Below, piece by piece: positions 55,550 through 63,580 of a stretch of DNA of 64,000 nucleotides. The stretch is from positions 124,001 to 188,000 of the forward strand of contig NZ_JAQQLF010000001.1 of the NCBI RefSeq assembly GCF_028548455.1, written 5' to 3'. The stretch comes from Vogesella aquatica (lineage in GTDB: Bacteria; Pseudomonadota; Gammaproteobacteria; Burkholderiales; Chromobacteriaceae). Position 1 is the stretch's first letter, and every line of letters begins with the position of its first letter. The notes under the pieces were generated by a model. It saw only the letters and a list, made by a program, of their open reading frames with translations, was not told the DNA's origin and did no database searches. Both the position numbers and the translations under genes were made by a program.

Positions 55550-55810
55550 CGTATTCCTTTCTGGCGGCATCACACGCCGCACGGGCTAATGGGGCATCGG
55601 GCAGCGCACGCTACCCGGCAAAATCCTGTCGGTCAGGATACGGCAAGCTGCGCAGGCAAGCGTTGACCTGTATCCAGCCACCGTCATGTCTTGGCCATGG
55701 CGGCGGCGCACCCTGCAGCGGGCGTCTGTCATCAAGGGCAGGATTGTCCGGCAAATCGGCGCGCAAGGCCACCACCGGGCAGAAACGCAGCGTTCGGCGC
55801 TGCCGGCGGC

Positions 55811-56143
55811 CTAGTCTGCTGCGGGCAGCAAGGCCAGCAGTGGCGCCAGCTCGGCGCGGGAGGTTGGCCGCACCACACGGCCCAGCTCCACGCCACCGTG
55901 CAGCAGGATCAGCGTGGGCCACAGCTTCACGCGAAAAGTACGCCCCAGCCGCCGCCCGGCACCGTCTTCTACCTTCACGTGCTGCCACTGCGGCGCCTGT
56001 TGCAGCAGCTGTTCGATGGCCGGCTGTGCCGCCTGGCAATGCGGGCACCAGCCGGCGCCGAACTCCAGCAAAACAGGGCCGGGCAGGGCGTCCAGCGCGG
56101 CGCGCTCGGGGGCGTCGGGGGAATAGGTGGCGAGATAGGGCAT
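55811..56143 (-). CDS. Thioredoxin-family protein
   Basis: A 110-residue cytoplasmic thioredoxin fold with active site WCPHC in LLEFGAGWCPHCQAAQP, and the cis-proline segment VKLWPTLILLHGG. The Cys-Pro-His-Cys centre differs from the CGPC of housekeeping thioredoxin and is more like glutaredoxin/DsbA in the middle residues. GGAG supports the ATG at 56143. Partners are unknown. The spacer to hemL (55550-55810) shows no gene. Confidence 0.87.
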   Translation of the reverse strand: MPYLATYSPDAPERAALDALPGPVLLEFGAGWCPHCQAAQPAIEQLLQQAPQWQHVKVEDGAGRRLGRTFRVKLWPTLILLHGGVELGRVVRPTSRAELAPLLALLPAAD

Positions 56144-56200
56144 GGCAGGACTCCGGCAAAGAGGGACTGCCGACAAGGTAGCGCAGCCGGCACCTGGCGG

Positions 56201-56593
56201 CTAGCGCCGCCCGGCCTTGCGCCGCCAGTCGCGGAACAACTTGAAGCACAGGCCGATACACACGCAGCTCATCGCGAGATGCAGTGCGGCACCAAGGGCA
56301 AAAGCCGCGGGTTGGTTCGCAGCGCTTACCTCGACACTGCGCCCGATCGCACGCAGCGTCCAGGCGATACGGCCGCTGGCCACCTCGGCCATCAGGCTTG
56401 GCACGATCATGAGCGTCGCCAGCACGGCAACAAAAAACACGACGCCAGCCTCGGATGCATCGGGCGATGCCTTGCCTGCAGACACCGGCGCCTTGGCCTG
56501 CTCGCGCCCAGTCAGCCGTACCACCAGCCACACGATCAGCAGCGGTATGGCAGCAAATGCCAGTAATAACAGCAAAGCGAACAGACCTGGCAT
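56201..56593 (-). CDS. Uncharacterised inner-membrane protein
   Basis: A 130-residue protein with three hydrophobic helices (about 4-26, 50-70 and 95-115), separated by a polar linker. It ends in a basic tail (FRDWRRKAGRR). No family is recognised. ATG at 56593 is used; TTG at 56614 is possible. It lies upstream of the thioredoxin gene on the same strand, about 57 bp apart. Confidence 0.65.
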   Translation of the reverse strand: MPGLFALLLLLAFAAIPLLIVWLVVRLTGREQAKAPVSAGKASPDASEAGVVFFVAVLATLMIVPSLMAEVASGRIAWTLRAIGRSVEVSAANQPAAFALGAALHLAMSCVCIGLCFKLFRDWRRKAGRR

Positions 56594-56707
56594 GCTGCGC
56601 CCCCAGAATGCCAAATGAAAACAGCATCATGCCATAGCCCTGCGACCAACCCCAGTGCCACCCGCGCCTACCGCTCATACAGCCAGGGTTGGCCGCAAGG
56701 CTGTGGC

Positions 56708-57118
56708 TTATTTCTGCAGCATCAGCCACAAGCCGGTCAGGCTCAGCCCGGCACCGGCCAGCCGTGGCCAGGATAGGGTTTCGCGGAACAGCCAGTAACC
56801 CAGCGGCAGCAATAGCAAGGTACTCAGCGCTGTGCTGCTCAGCCCGGCCACGCCCATACTGCCACCCGCACGGTAGGCCAGCAGGAAGCCCAGCTCGATA
56901 CCGAGAATGCCCAGCGCCACGCCGGCGCTACTCCAGTCCAGCGCACCCAGCTGGCGGCTGCCGGCGACAAAGGGCAGCGCTACCAGGCACACCAGCATGG
57001 CCAGGCCGTAGCTGATAGCCAACGTCAGAAAGGGGTTGATCCCCGCCGGGATCTGCTTGATGGACAGGTGGTAAACAATCGAGCCGGCAACCGCCAGCAA
57101 CAAGGCAGCCAGATACAT
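56708..57118 (-). CDS. Half-size EamA-family (DMT) transporter
   Basis: A 136-residue, four-helix membrane protein with one EamA unit (LALPFVAGSRQLG, GILGIELGFLLAYRAGGSMG, LSLTGLWLMLQK). Single-unit members act as dimers. The ATG at 57118 begins at the conserved first helix. It is divergent from the LysR gene at 57221, repeating the arrangement at 5374-7242. The substrate is unknown. Confidence 0.85.
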   Translation of the reverse strand: MYLAALLLAVAGSIVYHLSIKQIPAGINPFLTLAISYGLAMLVCLVALPFVAGSRQLGALDWSSAGVALGILGIELGFLLAYRAGGSMGVAGLSSTALSTLLLLPLGYWLFRETLSWPRLAGAGLSLTGLWLMLQK

Positions 57119-57201
57119 GGTGCACTCCGGTAATAGGGGACGATAGCCCATGCTAGCGGCCAAGCTTGGCTATAGGTAGACTGCCCTTTTCGAGCACACT
57201 C

Positions 57202-57216
57202 ATAAGCAATACTTAT
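57202..57216. promoter_or_regulatory. Putative LysR box
   Basis: ATAAG-CAATA-CTTAT, a perfect symmetric site fitting the T-N11-A rule, 4 bases before the LysR start and inside the divergent spacer. Confidence 0.55.
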
Positions 57217-57220
57217 AACC

Positions 57221-58105
57221 ATGGACATCGACACCAGCCTGCTGCGCAGCTTTGTCAGCATCGTGAACCTCGGTAGCATCAACCGTGCCGCGCAACAGCT
57301 GAACAAGACGCAACCGGCGCTGAGCCTGCAGCTGCGCAAGCTGGAGCAGCAGCTTGGCAACACCCTGCTACAGCGCAGCACGCGCGGCGTGGTACTGACC
57401 GCCGCCGGCGAGCGGCTGCTGCCCCACGCGCGCCGCCTGCTGGCGCTGACCGACGGCATTACCGGTCAGTACGCCAGCGCCGATACCGGCAGCGCACCGC
57501 TGCGCATCGGCCTGCTGGAAGACCTGGCCGGCAGCTGCCTGCCACAGGTACTGGCCGACTTTGCCGCGCACCAGCCCGGCCTGCGGCTGTCGGTGCAGCT
57601 GGGGCTGAGCAAGGCGCTGTTCCCGGCGCTGGCGCAGGGCGAGCTGGACATCATGGTGTGTACCCCGCTGCCGCAGCAGCCCGCCGCCGTAGTGGCCGAC
57701 GAAACCCACGGCTGCCCGCTGCACTGGTACGCCGACCGCTATTTCACACTGCCGGACGGCGCACTGCCGCTGGTGATGTTTGCGCCACCGTGCAGCTGGC
57801 GCGACCGCATGCTGGCGGCGCTGGACCAGGCCGGCCAGCCGTGGCGCATCGTGTTCGAAAGCGCCAGCCTGCCGGCGGTGCAGGCGGCAGTGCGCGCAGG
57901 TCTGGGCGTGGCCGGCCTGTTGCCGGATACCGCGCCGCCAGACAGCGTGGTATTGCGCCACCCGCGCCTGCCGGCACTGGGCACCGTACCGCTGGCGGTA
58001 TACCGGCCACCGGGTAGCCAGCACCCGCAAGCGCGCGCCTTGGCCACACTGTTTGGCCGTGCGCTGGCCACTATCGGCCAGCCTGTACCTGCGCAGCAGG
58101 CATGA
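57221..58105 (+). CDS. LysR-family transcriptional regulator
   Basis: A 294-residue LysR protein: HTH at 1-62 (LLRSFVSIVNLGSINRAAQQL.KTQPALSLQLRKLE) and an effector domain from about 90 (LRIGLLEDLAGSCLPQVLADF). Such N-termini are typical for regulators of exporters and catabolic genes. It is divergent from the half-size EamA gene. The site ATAAGCAATACTTAT lies just before its start, suggesting autoregulation. Confidence 0.9.
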   Translation: MDIDTSLLRSFVSIVNLGSINRAAQQLNKTQPALSLQLRKLEQQLGNTLLQRSTRGVVLTAAGERLLPHARRLLALTDGITGQYASADTGSAPLRIGLLEDLAGSCLPQVLADFAAHQPGLRLSVQLGLSKALFPALAQGELDIMVCTPLPQQPAAVVADETHGCPLHWYADRYFTLPDGALPLVMFAPPCSWRDRMLAALDQAGQPWRIVFESASLPAVQAAVRAGLGVAGLLPDTAPPDSVVLRHPRLPALGTVPLAVYRPPGSQHPQARALATLFGRALATIGQPVPAQQA

Positions 58106-58138
58106 AAAGGGCCGCCAACCCATGGGGTGGCGGCCAAC
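58106..58138. terminator. Terminator-like hairpin between LysR and CYTH genes
   Basis: GGCCGCCA at 58110-58117 pairs with TGGCGGCC at 58128-58135; the loop contains CCCATGGG. The right arm merges with a GCGGCCAAC word at 58130-58138. Confidence 0.6.
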
Positions 58139-58150
58139 TTGCCGTGCCGC

Positions 58151-58612
58151 TTACCAGCGGCTGAACGGGTTCTTTGACAGGTAGGCGTTGGTAAAGCGGC
58201 CGTCGAAGGTGACTTCTTCGCCCAGCCACGCCGGCTTGTCGAACGGCGTGTCTTCGGACGGCAGCTCGATCTCGGCCAGCACCAGGCCGGCGTTTTCGCC
58301 GAAGAACTCGTCCACTTCCCACACAAAGCCGCCCATTTCGATGCGGTAACGCAGCTTGTCCACCACCATCGGGCACATGGCGTCCATGATGGTTTGCGCC
58401 TCGGCTACCGGAATGGTGTATTCGAACTCGTGGCGGCTGATCTCGCTGATCTGGCCTTTCAGCGTCAGCCAGGCTTGCTCGCCCACCACGCGCACGCGCA
58501 CGGTGCGCTCTTTTTCTACCGACAGGTAACCCTGCCGGTAGCGCACGCCTTCGGCCAGGCCACGCCAGGCCTCACCGTTTACGCGGTAACGGCGTTCAAT
58601 TTCCACTGCCAT
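58151..58612 (-). CDS. CYTH-domain protein
   Basis: A 153-residue triphosphate-tunnel protein. It starts MAVEIERRY, the ExExK-type signature of CYTH (Glu4, Glu6), followed by VRVRVVGEQAWLTLKG, RHEFEYTIP and WEVDEFFG...LAEIELPSED. Members hydrolyse tripolyphosphate or nucleoside triphosphates. Its start overlaps the end of the upstream lipoprotein gene by 17 bp. Confidence 0.9.
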   Translation of the reverse strand: MAVEIERRYRVNGEAWRGLAEGVRYRQGYLSVEKERTVRVRVVGEQAWLTLKGQISEISRHEFEYTIPVAEAQTIMDAMCPMVVDKLRYRIEMGGFVWEVDEFFGENAGLVLAEIELPSEDTPFDKPAWLGEEVTFDGRFTNAYLSKNPFSRW

Positions 58613-59006
58613 GGGATTCCTCTTTCTTGATGGGGCGAGCCGGGGCTTTCAGGCGCCAGTCGGCCTCGCGGTAGGGGTAGACGTCTTGCGGCCAACGTGC
58701 GTCCAGCCGGTACACGTGCCAGGGTTGGCCAGGCTGCAGGCGGCCGCCTTTGAGCGCATCGGTGTAGTCGCTACGCGCCGCCAGTACGCTGCAGTAGGCC
58801 TTGGTGCCGGGGTAGTGGCCGTCGCTGGCGCGCTGCAGGCCGGGGGGGACCTGGCCGGGCAGCAGCTTGCCGGGCAGGGCGGCGGTAGTGGCAGCCGGGG
58901 TATCGCCCCAGTCGGTGCCGGACAGCACGAACACGCCGTCGGTACAGTCGTCGCGCTGGCAGCCGGCCAGCAAGGCCACCAGCAGGGCGGGGAGCAGCAG
59001 TTTCAT
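58596..59006 (-). CDS. Small hypothetical lipoprotein
   Basis: A 136-residue protein with a lipoprotein signal (MKLLLPALLVALLAGC, Cys16), followed by a mature region with VFVLSGTDWGD, GTKAYCSVLA and WHVYRLDARWPQDVYPYREADWRL. No family is recognised. The ATG at 59006 shares its A with the upstream HemJ-like stop (TGATG), and its end overlaps the CYTH gene, so it is part of a tight operon 59775-58151. Confidence 0.75.
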   Translation of the reverse strand: MKLLLPALLVALLAGCQRDDCTDGVFVLSGTDWGDTPAATTAALPGKLLPGQVPPGLQRASDGHYPGTKAYCSVLAARSDYTDALKGGRLQPGQPWHVYRLDARWPQDVYPYREADWRLKAPARPIKKEESHGSGN

Positions 59007-59428
59007 CAGAACGGTTTCACGATCACAAGAATGAGCACGGCCAGCAACACCAGCACCGGCAGCTCGTTGAAGAAGCGGAACCACACGTGGCTGCGCGTAT
59101 TTTGCCGCGCGATAAAGTCGCGCTGCAGCTTGAAACAGTAGCCGTGGTAGGCAATCAGGCCGGCCACCAGTGTGAGCTTGGCGTGCAGCCAGCCGCCGGA
59201 AACGCCGTAACCCAGCCACAGCACCAGGCCCAGCGCCATGGCCAGCACACCCAGCGGCGTCATGAAACGCAGCAGCTTGTGCGACATCAGCAGCAGGCGG
59301 TCGTACTCGGCACCGGGCGCGGCCATGGCCAGGTTCACAAACAGGCGCGGCAGGTAAAACAGGCCGGCAAACCACGAAATGACAAAAAACAGGTGAAACG
59401 CCTTGATATACAAATAGGCCATGGTCAC
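59006..59428 (-). CDS. hemJ: HemJ/CopD-like four-helix membrane protein
   Basis: A 140-residue membrane protein with four helices and the HemJ family pattern YLYIKAFHLFFVISWFAGLFYLPRLFVN, with conserved His12, and LTLVAGLIAYHGY near 88. HemJ oxidises protoporphyrinogen IX in haem synthesis in bacteria lacking HemG/HemY; CopD relatives are an alternative assignment. The GTG at 59428 overlaps the YjbR stop as GTGA; ATG at 59422 is possible. Confidence 0.82.
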   Translation of the reverse strand: MTMAYLYIKAFHLFFVISWFAGLFYLPRLFVNLAMAAPGAEYDRLLLMSHKLLRFMTPLGVLAMALGLVLWLGYGVSGGWLHAKLTLVAGLIAYHGYCFKLQRDFIARQNTRSHVWFRFFNELPVLVLLAVLILVIVKPF

Positions 59429-59775
59429 AGTCCGTACGCGGCGCGTACTTTTTTGGGGAGTTTACTCAGCACCAGCCGGTGCGATGCGGCCAACCCTGCC
59501 GCCAGCTCGGCCAGCGGCAGCGCCTCGCTACTGGCGACGCTGATCCAGTGCGCACGCGCCAGATAAGGGGCCGGGCGCACGCCGGGCAGGCCGGACAGCG
59601 CCAGAAAATCGCCATCGGCTACCTTGTAGGCCAGCGCATCGGCCACGAAGGTGGCGAACATCTTGCCCTCCACCTTCAGCACCGTTACGCCGTCCCACAG
59701 TAGCTCGCTGCCGGCGCCGGGTAGCGCCAGCGCGCTAGCCTGCAGTTGGTCCAGCTGGGCGGGGGTAAGTTTCAC
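59425..59775 (-). CDS. MmcQ/YjbR family protein
   Basis: A 116-residue YjbR-type protein (LPGAGSELLWDGVTVLKVEGKMFATF, ARAHWISVASSEAL, HRLVLSKLPKKVR), a cytoplasmic DNA-binding-like fold of unknown role. It starts with GTG at 59775. That GTG lies inside an exact parS core on the other strand (GTTTCACGTGAAAC at 59769-59782). The stop overlaps the HemJ-like GTG. Confidence 0.85.
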   Translation of the reverse strand: MKLTPAQLDQLQASALALPGAGSELLWDGVTVLKVEGKMFATFVADALAYKVADGDFLALSGLPGVRPAPYLARAHWISVASSEALPLAELAAGLAASHRLVLSKLPKKVRAAYGL

Positions 59776-59782
59776 GTGAAAC
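59769..59782. other. parS-type ParB binding site over the YjbR start codon
   Basis: Exact 14-base parS core GTTTCACGTGAAAC. It covers the GTG start of the minus-strand YjbR gene. With the identical core at 17630 it is unlikely to be chance. Confidence 0.8.
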
Positions 59783-59785
59783 GCC

Positions 59786-60598
59786 TCAGGCTCGCTTGGC
59801 GGATTGGTATAGCGGCATCACCTTGGGGATCAGGCGTTGCAGCTCGCCAATACGCGCATCGCCGGACGGGTGAGTCGACAAAAAGCCCGGCCCGCTGCCG
59901 CCACCGGCTTTCATCATCTTCTGCCACAGCGATACCGAGGCCTGCGGGTTGTAGCCGGCGCGCGCCATCAGCTCCAGACCGATGGTGTCGGCTTCGGTTT
60001 CCATCACGCGGCTGTGCGGCTTGGACAGCGCCACGTCGGTGGCCAGTGCGGCCAACTGCATGGACGTCTGCGACAGCCCGGCCAGCTGGCCCACGATATT
60101 CAGGCCGGCCTGCTTGGCGTACTCCTCGCTCATGCCTTCGCGGCTATGCTCGCGCAGCGCGTGGGCGATTTCGTGGCCGATCACCGTGGCCAGCTCGTCG
60201 TCGGTGGCCTTGAGCTTGTTGATCAGGCCGGTGTACACCATGATCTTGCCGCCAGCCATGCAGTAGGCGTTCAGTTCGTCCACGCTGGCCACGTTCACTT
60301 CCCACTGCCACTTCATGGCGTCCAGGCGGAAAGCGCCCACCTGGCGGATCAGGCGGTCGGAAATGGCACGCACGCGGCGGCTGGTGGCCGGGTCGGCGTT
60401 CAGCGCACCGGCTTGCTTGGCCTTGGCCAGCTCCTGGCTATAGGCCAGCGCCGACTGCTGGTCTACCTCTTGCGACGACAGCAGCACGAACTGCTTGCGC
60501 TTGACGCCCACCTCGCCGCTGGAAGTGGTGTTGACACAGCCTGCCAGCGCGGCGGCCAGAAGCAGGGCGGTAGCGGTGCGGGTAGCCAGCTTGTTCAT
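59786..60598 (-). CDS. M48-family metalloprotease, lipoprotein
   Basis: A 270-residue lipoprotein (lipobox LAAALAGC, Cys21) with the zinc-protease motif HEIAH at 142-146 and the downstream glutamate in METEADTIGLELM. This is the LoiP/YcaL type, a periplasmic protease in envelope quality control. It ends close to the YjbR start. A rubredoxin gene precedes it, 29 bp away. A repeated 10-mer lies at 60047. Confidence 0.92.
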   Translation of the reverse strand: MNKLATRTATALLLAAALAGCVNTTSSGEVGVKRKQFVLLSSQEVDQQSALAYSQELAKAKQAGALNADPATSRRVRAISDRLIRQVGAFRLDAMKWQWEVNVASVDELNAYCMAGGKIMVYTGLINKLKATDDELATVIGHEIAHALREHSREGMSEEYAKQAGLNIVGQLAGLSQTSMQLAALATDVALSKPHSRVMETEADTIGLELMARAGYNPQASVSLWQKMMKAGGGSGPGFLSTHPSGDARIGELQRLIPKVMPLYQSAKRA

Positions 60599-60627
60599 CG
60601 TAGTTTGCCTTTCTGCTTGCAGATGGC

Positions 60628-60792
60628 TTAAAACGCCATCATTTCAAAGTCGTCCTTGCGGGCGTCACAATCGGGGCAGGTCCAGTTCATGGGCACGTCT
60701 TCCCACTTGGTACCCGGCGCGATACCGTCTTCGGGGCGGCCTGCCGCTTCGTCGTAGATAAAGCCGCAGATCAGACACATCCAGGTTTGCAT
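60628..60792 (-). CDS. Rubredoxin
   Basis: A 54-residue protein, start ATG at 60792, stop at 60628-60630. It has both Cys-x2-Cys iron ligands: CLICG near residue 6 and CPDC near 39, with FIYDEAAGRPEDGIAPGT and FEMM as in rubredoxins. One iron bound by four cysteines carries electrons in the cytoplasm. AAAGG lies upstream. It precedes the M48 protease gene on the same strand. Confidence 0.93.
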   Translation of the reverse strand: MQTWMCLICGFIYDEAAGRPEDGIAPGTKWEDVPMNWTCPDCDARKDDFEMMAF

Positions 60793-60904
60793 AGCGTTAG
60801 CCTTTGAAAGAGTAATATGAAGTCATGGGGGCGCGTTACAATCGCCGCGCGGCACACCGCATTGCCCCTATTGTAAATCCAGCCGCGAGAAAAGAGGTCA
60901 AGCC

Positions 60905-61759
60905 TTGAGCACTGACAACCCGCTCCCCCCCATTGTGCTGACGCTGGCCGGCTCCGACCCCACCGGTGGCGCCGGCATCCAGGCCGATATCCTTACCCTG
61001 GCCAGCATGGGCTGCCACCCTTTATCGGTGATTACCGCCATCACCGTGCAGGATACGCGTGGCGTGCAGGACTTCATGGTGATCGACGACGAATGGGTGC
61101 TGGACCAGGCGCGCGCGGTGCTGGAAGACATGCCGGTGGCCGCGTTCAAGGTGGGGATGATAGGCAGCATCGACAATGCCGTGGCCATTGCCGAGCTGGC
61201 CAGCGACTACCCCGACATCCCGCTGATCTACGACCCGGTACTGGCCAGCGGCCGTGGCGACGAGCTGTCGCGCGAGGAGCTGATCCACGTGCTGCGCGAC
61301 GTACTGCTGCCGCAAGTCACCGTACTCACGCCCAATAGCGTGGAAGCGCGCCGCCTGGCGGCCAACGATGACGAAGACGAAGAAAGCCTCAGCCTGGCCG
61401 ACTGCGCCAAGCGCCTGACGCGGCTGGGCTGCGACTACGTGTTCATCACCGGCACCCACGAAGCCACCCGCGACGTGGAAAACCGCCTGTACGACCTGGC
61501 CGGCGAGATCCGCGCCGACACCTGGCCGCGGCTGAACGGCAGCTTCCACGGCTCCGGCTGCACGCTGGCCTCGGCCATTGCCGGCCTGGTGGCACGCGGC
61601 CTGGCGGTGCCCGAAGCGGTAAAAGAAGCACAAGATTTCACCTGGCAGGCGCTGCGCTACGGCTTCCGTCCCGGCATGGGCCAGTACATCCCCGACCGCC
61701 TGTTCTGGGCCAACGACGACGCCAGCGAAGACGACGACAAGGACACCGACACGCCATGA
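60905..61759 (+). CDS. thiD: Hydroxymethylpyrimidine (phosphate) kinase
   Basis: A 284-residue ribokinase-fold enzyme that phosphorylates HMP and HMP-P for thiamine synthesis. Landmarks are TLAGSDPTGGAGIQADI at the N-terminus, SVITAITVQDTRGVQDF, FKVGMIGS, YDPVLASG.GDELS and NGSFHGSGCTLASAIA. The start is TTG at 60905, supported by GAGG upstream; no ATG fits. The end carries an acidic tail (DDASEDDDKDTD). thiE overlaps it by 4 bp. No TPP riboswitch is seen upstream. Confidence 0.95.
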   Translation: MSTDNPLPPIVLTLAGSDPTGGAGIQADILTLASMGCHPLSVITAITVQDTRGVQDFMVIDDEWVLDQARAVLEDMPVAAFKVGMIGSIDNAVAIAELASDYPDIPLIYDPVLASGRGDELSREELIHVLRDVLLPQVTVLTPNSVEARRLAANDDEDEESLSLADCAKRLTRLGCDYVFITGTHEATRDVENRLYDLAGEIRADTWPRLNGSFHGSGCTLASAIAGLVARGLAVPEAVKEAQDFTWQALRYGFRPGMGQYIPDRLFWANDDASEDDDKDTDTP

Positions 61760-62364
61760 TCCGCGGCCTGTACGCCATTACCCCCGACACCGACAACAGC
61801 GAACAGCTGATCGAGCAAGTCAGCGCCGCCCTCGACGGTGGCGCGCGCATCCTGCAATACCGCAACAAGGGCAGCGACGCCGTGCGCCGCCTGTGGCAGG
61901 CCAACATCCTGAAAAGCCTGGCACAAAGCCGTGGCGCGCTGTTTATCGTGAACGACGACGTGGCGCTGGCCGAAGCCGTCCGCGCCGACGGCGTACACCT
62001 AGGGCGTGACGACGACGCCATTGCCGCCGCCCGCGCGCGGCTGGGCGACGGTGCCATCATCGGCGCCAGCTGCTACAACAGCCTGGACCTGGCGCGCAGC
62101 GCGGTAGCTGCCGGCGCCAGCTACGTGGCCTTCGGCGCCATGTTTGCCTCCGGCACCAAGCCCGGCGCCGTGCACGCGCCGCTGTCGCTGTTTGCCGACG
62201 CGGCCGGCCTGGGCGTGCCGCGCGTGGCCATCGGCGGCATCACCCCCGACAACGCCGCCCAGGTGGTGGCGGCCGGCGCCGACGCCATCGCCGTGATCGG
62301 CAGCCTGTTCGACGGCGACGGCATCGCCGAACGCGCCGCCGCCCTGGCCGCACTGTACGCGTGA
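61756..62364 (+). CDS. thiE: Thiamine-phosphate synthase
   Basis: A 202-residue TIM-barrel enzyme that joins HMP pyrophosphate with thiazole phosphate. Landmarks: IRGLYAITPDT at the start, ILQYRNKG, FIVNDDVALA...GVHLGRDD, IGASCYNS, YVAFGAMFASGTKP and AIGGITPDNAAQVVAAGADAIAV. The ATG overlaps the thiD stop (ATGA), so the two are translationally coupled. Confidence 0.96.
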   Translation: MIRGLYAITPDTDNSEQLIEQVSAALDGGARILQYRNKGSDAVRRLWQANILKSLAQSRGALFIVNDDVALAEAVRADGVHLGRDDDAIAAARARLGDGAIIGASCYNSLDLARSAVAAGASYVAFGAMFASGTKPGAVHAPLSLFADAAGLGVPRVAIGGITPDNAAQVVAAGADAIAVIGSLFDGDGIAERAAALAALYA

Positions 62365-62855
62365 GCGCCACGCTGCGCCGCGCCAGCACCGACGATGCGG
62401 CCAAGCTGGCCGCACTGGGCGCGCTGGTCTGGCTGCATACCTACAGCACCGACGGCATCAACGCCAGCCTGGCCGGCTACGTGCTGGGCCGTTTCACCAT
62501 CAAGGCCAAACAGGCGCTGCTGGCCGACCCGCAACACGAGCTGTGGCTGGCCGAGCGGGACGGCCAACTACTGGCCTACGCTACGCTGCACCACGGCCAA
62601 GCCTGCCCCGGCCAGCACGCGGCCAACTGCGAGCTGGCCACGCTGTACGTCCACCCGCTGTTTGCCGGCCTGGGGCTGGGCCGCCAGCTGCTGCAACACG
62701 CCCACCGCCGTGCCGGCGCGCTGTGGCTCAGCGTGTGGCAGCACAATACCCGCGCCATCGCCTTCTACCAGGCACAAGGGCTGCAACACGTCGGCGACAC
62801 CGTGTTCGAGCTGGACGGCAGCGCCCACCGCAATCTGCTGCTGGCGCTGGGCTGA
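62361..62855 (+). CDS. GNAT family N-acetyltransferase
   Basis: A 164-residue acetyltransferase with LYVHPLFAGLGLGRQLLQHAH (acetyl-CoA loop near residue 95) and NTRAIAFYQAQGLQHVGDTVFELD. The GTG start overlaps the thiE stop (GTGA). The substrate is unknown; a link to thiamine metabolism is only positional. Confidence 0.87.
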   Translation: MSATLRRASTDDAAKLAALGALVWLHTYSTDGINASLAGYVLGRFTIKAKQALLADPQHELWLAERDGQLLAYATLHHGQACPGQHAANCELATLYVHPLFAGLGLGRQLLQHAHRRAGALWLSVWQHNTRAIAFYQAQGLQHVGDTVFELDGSAHRNLLLALG

Positions 62856-62908
62856 GCCACAACGGGGGCGTGTTACACTGCCCACCTCATTCCCATGGCA
62901 TTAACCCG

Positions 62909-63550
62909 ATGCAAACCCAAGCCCTGCTGTTTGACCTGGACGGTACGCTGGCCGCCAGCGAAAGCCTGAAAGGCCGCGCGCTGGCCGACACCTGCGCCGC
63001 CTTTGGCCACCCCGTCGACTACCGCCGCTACGCCGACGTAATGGGCGGTGACTGGCCCACCGTCACCGGCCATTTTTTCCGGCTGGCCAACCTTGAGATC
63101 GATCTGGCCACCTTTAACGAACACTTCCGCCCGCGCTACCAGCAGCTGCTGGCCGACGAAGCCTGCCTGAGCCCCGGCGCCGACGCGCTGCTGGCCGCCG
63201 CGCAGGCAGCCGGCGTGCGCCTGGCCGTGGTCAGCAGTGCGGCGCGCTGGATGGTGGACGCGGTACTACAGCGTTGCGGCGTGGCCGGGCGCTTCGAGCT
63301 GGTCATCAGCAAGGAAGACGTGGACCGCCACAAACCCGACCCGGCGGCCTACCTGCTGGCGCTGGACAAACTGCAGCTGCCCGCCAGCGCCGTGTGCGTG
63401 CTGGAAGACTCCGCCGCCGGCCTGGCCGCCGCCCGTGCCGCCGGCTGCCGCTGCCTGGTGCTGCGCCACGACTTCAACCACAGCCACGACTTCCGCAGCG
63501 CCGACGCCACGCTGCACACGCTGGCCGACGCGCTGCCGCTGCTGGCGTAA
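62909..63550 (+). CDS. HAD-family phosphatase
   Basis: A 213-residue HAD hydrolase of subfamily I: catalytic LLFDLDGTLA (Asp9, Asp11), cap domain at about 16-85, VVSSAARW (motif II), Lys in DRHKPDPAAYLLAL and LEDSAAGLAAARAAG (motif IV). It resembles phosphoglycolate/beta-phosphoglucomutase-type phosphatases. The ATG at 62909 is placed at the conserved N-terminus. The substrate is unknown. Confidence 0.9.
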   Translation: MQTQALLFDLDGTLAASESLKGRALADTCAAFGHPVDYRRYADVMGGDWPTVTGHFFRLANLEIDLATFNEHFRPRYQQLLADEACLSPGADALLAAAQAAGVRLAVVSSAARWMVDAVLQRCGVAGRFELVISKEDVDRHKPDPAAYLLALDKLQLPASAVCVLEDSAAGLAAARAAGCRCLVLRHDFNHSHDFRSADATLHTLADALPLLA

Positions 63551-63580
63551 GCCCGTGCGGCCAACCCTGGCCGCGCCGCC

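Noticed and set aside
55583-55810. Possible small gene between hemL and the thioredoxin gene
   Set aside because: Open frames exist, but none has a ribosome site, conserved features or an own start within the spacer.
60793-60904. TPP riboswitch upstream of thiD
   Set aside because: The conserved thi-box elements are absent in the 112-bp leader, so no riboswitch is called.
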